64,000 nucleotides of DNA from assembly GCF_000247815.1 (NCBI RefSeq), contig NC_021674.1, forward strand, positions 81,824,935 to 81,888,934. Direction: 5' to 3'. Positions 62,200 to 64,000 of the stretch are shown in pieces. Origin of the DNA: Ficedula albicollis (lineage: Eukaryota > Chordata > Aves > Passeriformes > Muscicapidae). Every line of letters begins with the position of its first letter. Position 1 is the stretch's first letter. Under the pieces are notes generated by a model, which saw only the letters and a program-made list of their open reading frames with translations, searched no databases and was not told the origin of the DNA. A program made the translations under genes and the position numbers.

Positions 62200-63350
62200 T
62201 TAAACAGAGAGCTTCAGAGACAGTCAGATCCTAGACTGGAGAAAAGGAGCCCAGATTGAAATGCAATGCCCTGGACATACACATGGAAGCTGAAATATCA
62301 TGTGTGGTTTAGATCACTCAGAAACCTGGAAAGGGAAGGACAATACCCAGAATACTGTCTAATGTCATCACTAGAGTCAATGAGAATAGAGAGGAGATCA
62401 ATGGGAGAGAATAACAGCATGAAACACTGTATGGTGGGCAGCTGGGTAAGGGGAGGCACCACAAGGTCAGGAGCCATAAGTGACCATGCAAGAACAGCAG
62501 AAAAATCAAGAGGCTGCTCAGAGCCTGGAATAAAGCCAAGATGAAGCTGGACACTCCAAGTGGTTTGTGAAAATAAAAAGCAGCTTGGAAGAGATCCAAG
62601 CCAAAACTGGAAATAATAATTGCAGACTGGGGTAACAACTGGGGGTTCAATGAATTGCATGATCCAGGAAAGTAATGCAGTAACATGTGAAATATGGGTT
62701 CCAAGATCACATTTTTTCCCAAGAATCCTTTTCTTTCAGAAGAGAGTCAGAACCCAAACTATGTGAGAACAGGAATCAAAGCAGAAAATTAAATCATCAG
62801 GGAGGATATGAAGGAAACAGTAAAGAGGTCAGATGAAGAATAAAGCATATTATTTCAGCAAGGATAAGGGGAGGGTGTGCTGTTTGCAGGTGTTTATGGT
62901 AAAGATGCCATTATGGGTTCTTTGAAACGTTTTAACAAAACTGTGCATGTAGGTTTGAGTAGTGCAAGGATGTGCCCATTTTCAATTGAAATGGGGTGCT
63001 GTGCAGTAGGGAACAGTGCAGGGTGAGATGGGGACATGCAAACTCAGTAGTAGGGAGAGAATTGGTGAGGAAGCAGTGAAAGGGGGCTCTGAATGAGAGT
63101 ATTGGGAGAAGAGGGAAATCTTGTAGCTCAAAAAGATGTGCAGAATATATCTGTAATCATAAGGAAAGGGAGAAGAGCAGAAAAGCTAAGGGCTGGGGAA
63201 ATCACTATGGAAAGGAGGGCATGAAAAGTTGCAGTGGGAAAGGCTGAGCAATGGAAAATTTGATAGCAGTCTGTGAGAAGAGAAGGGAAGATGAGGACAT
63301 GTAGAGCAGCAGCCAGATTTAAGACAAAGTTATAATGGAAGTCATGGTGA
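62200..63350. other. Purine-biased stretch
   Basis: The plus strand is markedly A/G-rich over about 1.1 kb (recurring GGAGA, GAAAG, GGGAAGG runs). This removes stops from the minus strand and produces Leu/Ser/Phe-rich frames of 120-134 codons that look like membrane proteins but have no family resemblance. It may be an unrecognised old retroelement or simply compositional. Confidence 0.45.
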
Positions 63351-64000
63351 AGGCAGGTATCTACATGGCCTAAAATGCCCTGTTCACATTGCAGACTTTC
63401 TGATGTGTATCTGGTCTCTCCTGCAAAAACAGAAAACCAAGCAATAATTTGTAGCTGGATGAAAAACAGAAAAAAGCTTACACTTCGTAAAAGTAAAAAC
63501 ATCCCCCTTGTCCTTTTCCCACCAGTCAGGTATTTCTGTGGCTGCTTTTTGAAAAAGTTAGAGGTAGAGCTATGTGCAAGAGATTAACTATGATCCTTCT
63601 TTTTCTTTGCTCTTCAGCTGTGCTTGTGGCTCTCAGGCACATCTAAACTCCAAAGCTGGCGTCCTCTGTGGAAGGGTGTGATGCTCTCTCATGGGTTTCA
63701 TACATTAAAACCTGTCATGAGAGGCAGGGGCACAGGCAAGTGATGGATGATGGGCTTCTGTGGGGAGCAGTGAGGGCCTCCTGGCCTTTCTCTGCCATGC
63801 CAGCCCCAGGCATGGCATAGAGTCTCCCTCTGGGAGGAATTTCTACTTTTGCAGTTCAGGCAGCAGTCATGCAAAAGATAGTAAATGGAATGGTATGGCA
63901 TGAGGCAACAGTGCTCCCACAACTGCAGCACTCCCAGAGCTTTTCTATAAACAATTTTAGAGGGGCAAATCCTAGTGATGGGTTCAATCTGGATTGTCCC
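63351..64000. other. Unique non-coding sequence with hairpin
   Basis: A perfect 9-bp inverted repeat, TGCCATGCC-agcccca-GGCATGGCA, lies at 63793-63817. No gene recognised to the window end. Confidence 0.5.

Noticed and set aside
62298..63502. Minus-strand frames resembling multi-pass membrane proteins
   Set aside because: They arise from the purine-rich plus strand; overlapping frames are equally open and no motif is recognisable.

Overview
The window looks like non-coding DNA from a bird nuclear genome. Three fragments resemble CR1 LINEs: an ORF2 reverse-transcriptase piece near 7.5 kb, a 3' end near 43.8 kb, and an older piece near 57 kb. A GC-rich fragment near 47.2-47.7 kb resembles an abundant avian ERVL-class repeat. 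Together these point to an avian genome; I cannot narrow it further, although a songbird is plausible. I found no protein-coding gene, tRNA, rRNA, CRISPR array or operon. Open frames of 60-250 codons are scattered on both strands. They have no recognisable domains, share no splice framework, and mostly coincide with T-rich, A-rich, GC-rich or duplicated DNA, so I call no CDS. The window is best read as a gene desert or the inside of a very large intron.

Layout. 1-7.4 kb: AT-rich unique sequence with short tandem duplications, a SINE-like remnant (about 3.74 kb) and one speculative 15-nt microexon (889-903). 7.4-13.7 kb: a CR1 RT fragment, several 45-75 bp duplications, and a dispersed 103-bp pair (9.24 and 11.06 kb). 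13.7-25.7 kb: unique sequence, a CA/TA microsatellite (16.6 kb), an A-rich nested duplication (21.6-21.9 kb) and more short duplications. 25.7-27.4 kb: a T-rich triplication running directly into a 719-bp near-identical tandem duplication. 30.4-31.1 kb: a 28-bp perfect palindrome, then a 619-nt pure G run flanked on both sides by the same C4-5/T17 motif; the G run is almost certainly a sequencing or assembly artefact. 31-47 kb: unique AT-rich sequence with further duplications (417-bp unit at 33.4 kb) and a CR1 3' end. 47-48.3 kb: ERVL-like fragment and a T-rich tract. 48-56 kb: mostly featureless. 56-64 kb: an old CR1 piece, a nested composite duplication (58.6-59.3 kb), and a purine-biased stretch (62.2-63.4 kb).

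The dominant signal is structural. About twenty-five direct, mostly abutting duplications with units of about 22-719 bp occur, each in two or three copies that differ by few bases. They may be genuine local duplications, or unmerged contig ends and haplotypes from a draft assembly. The poly-G insertion shows that at least one join in this window is unreliable, so the second explanation must be tested first. I see no evidence of a novel gene system. The biological leads worth a look are the possible microexon and several TAAT-rich, repeat-free islands that could be conserved regulatory elements.
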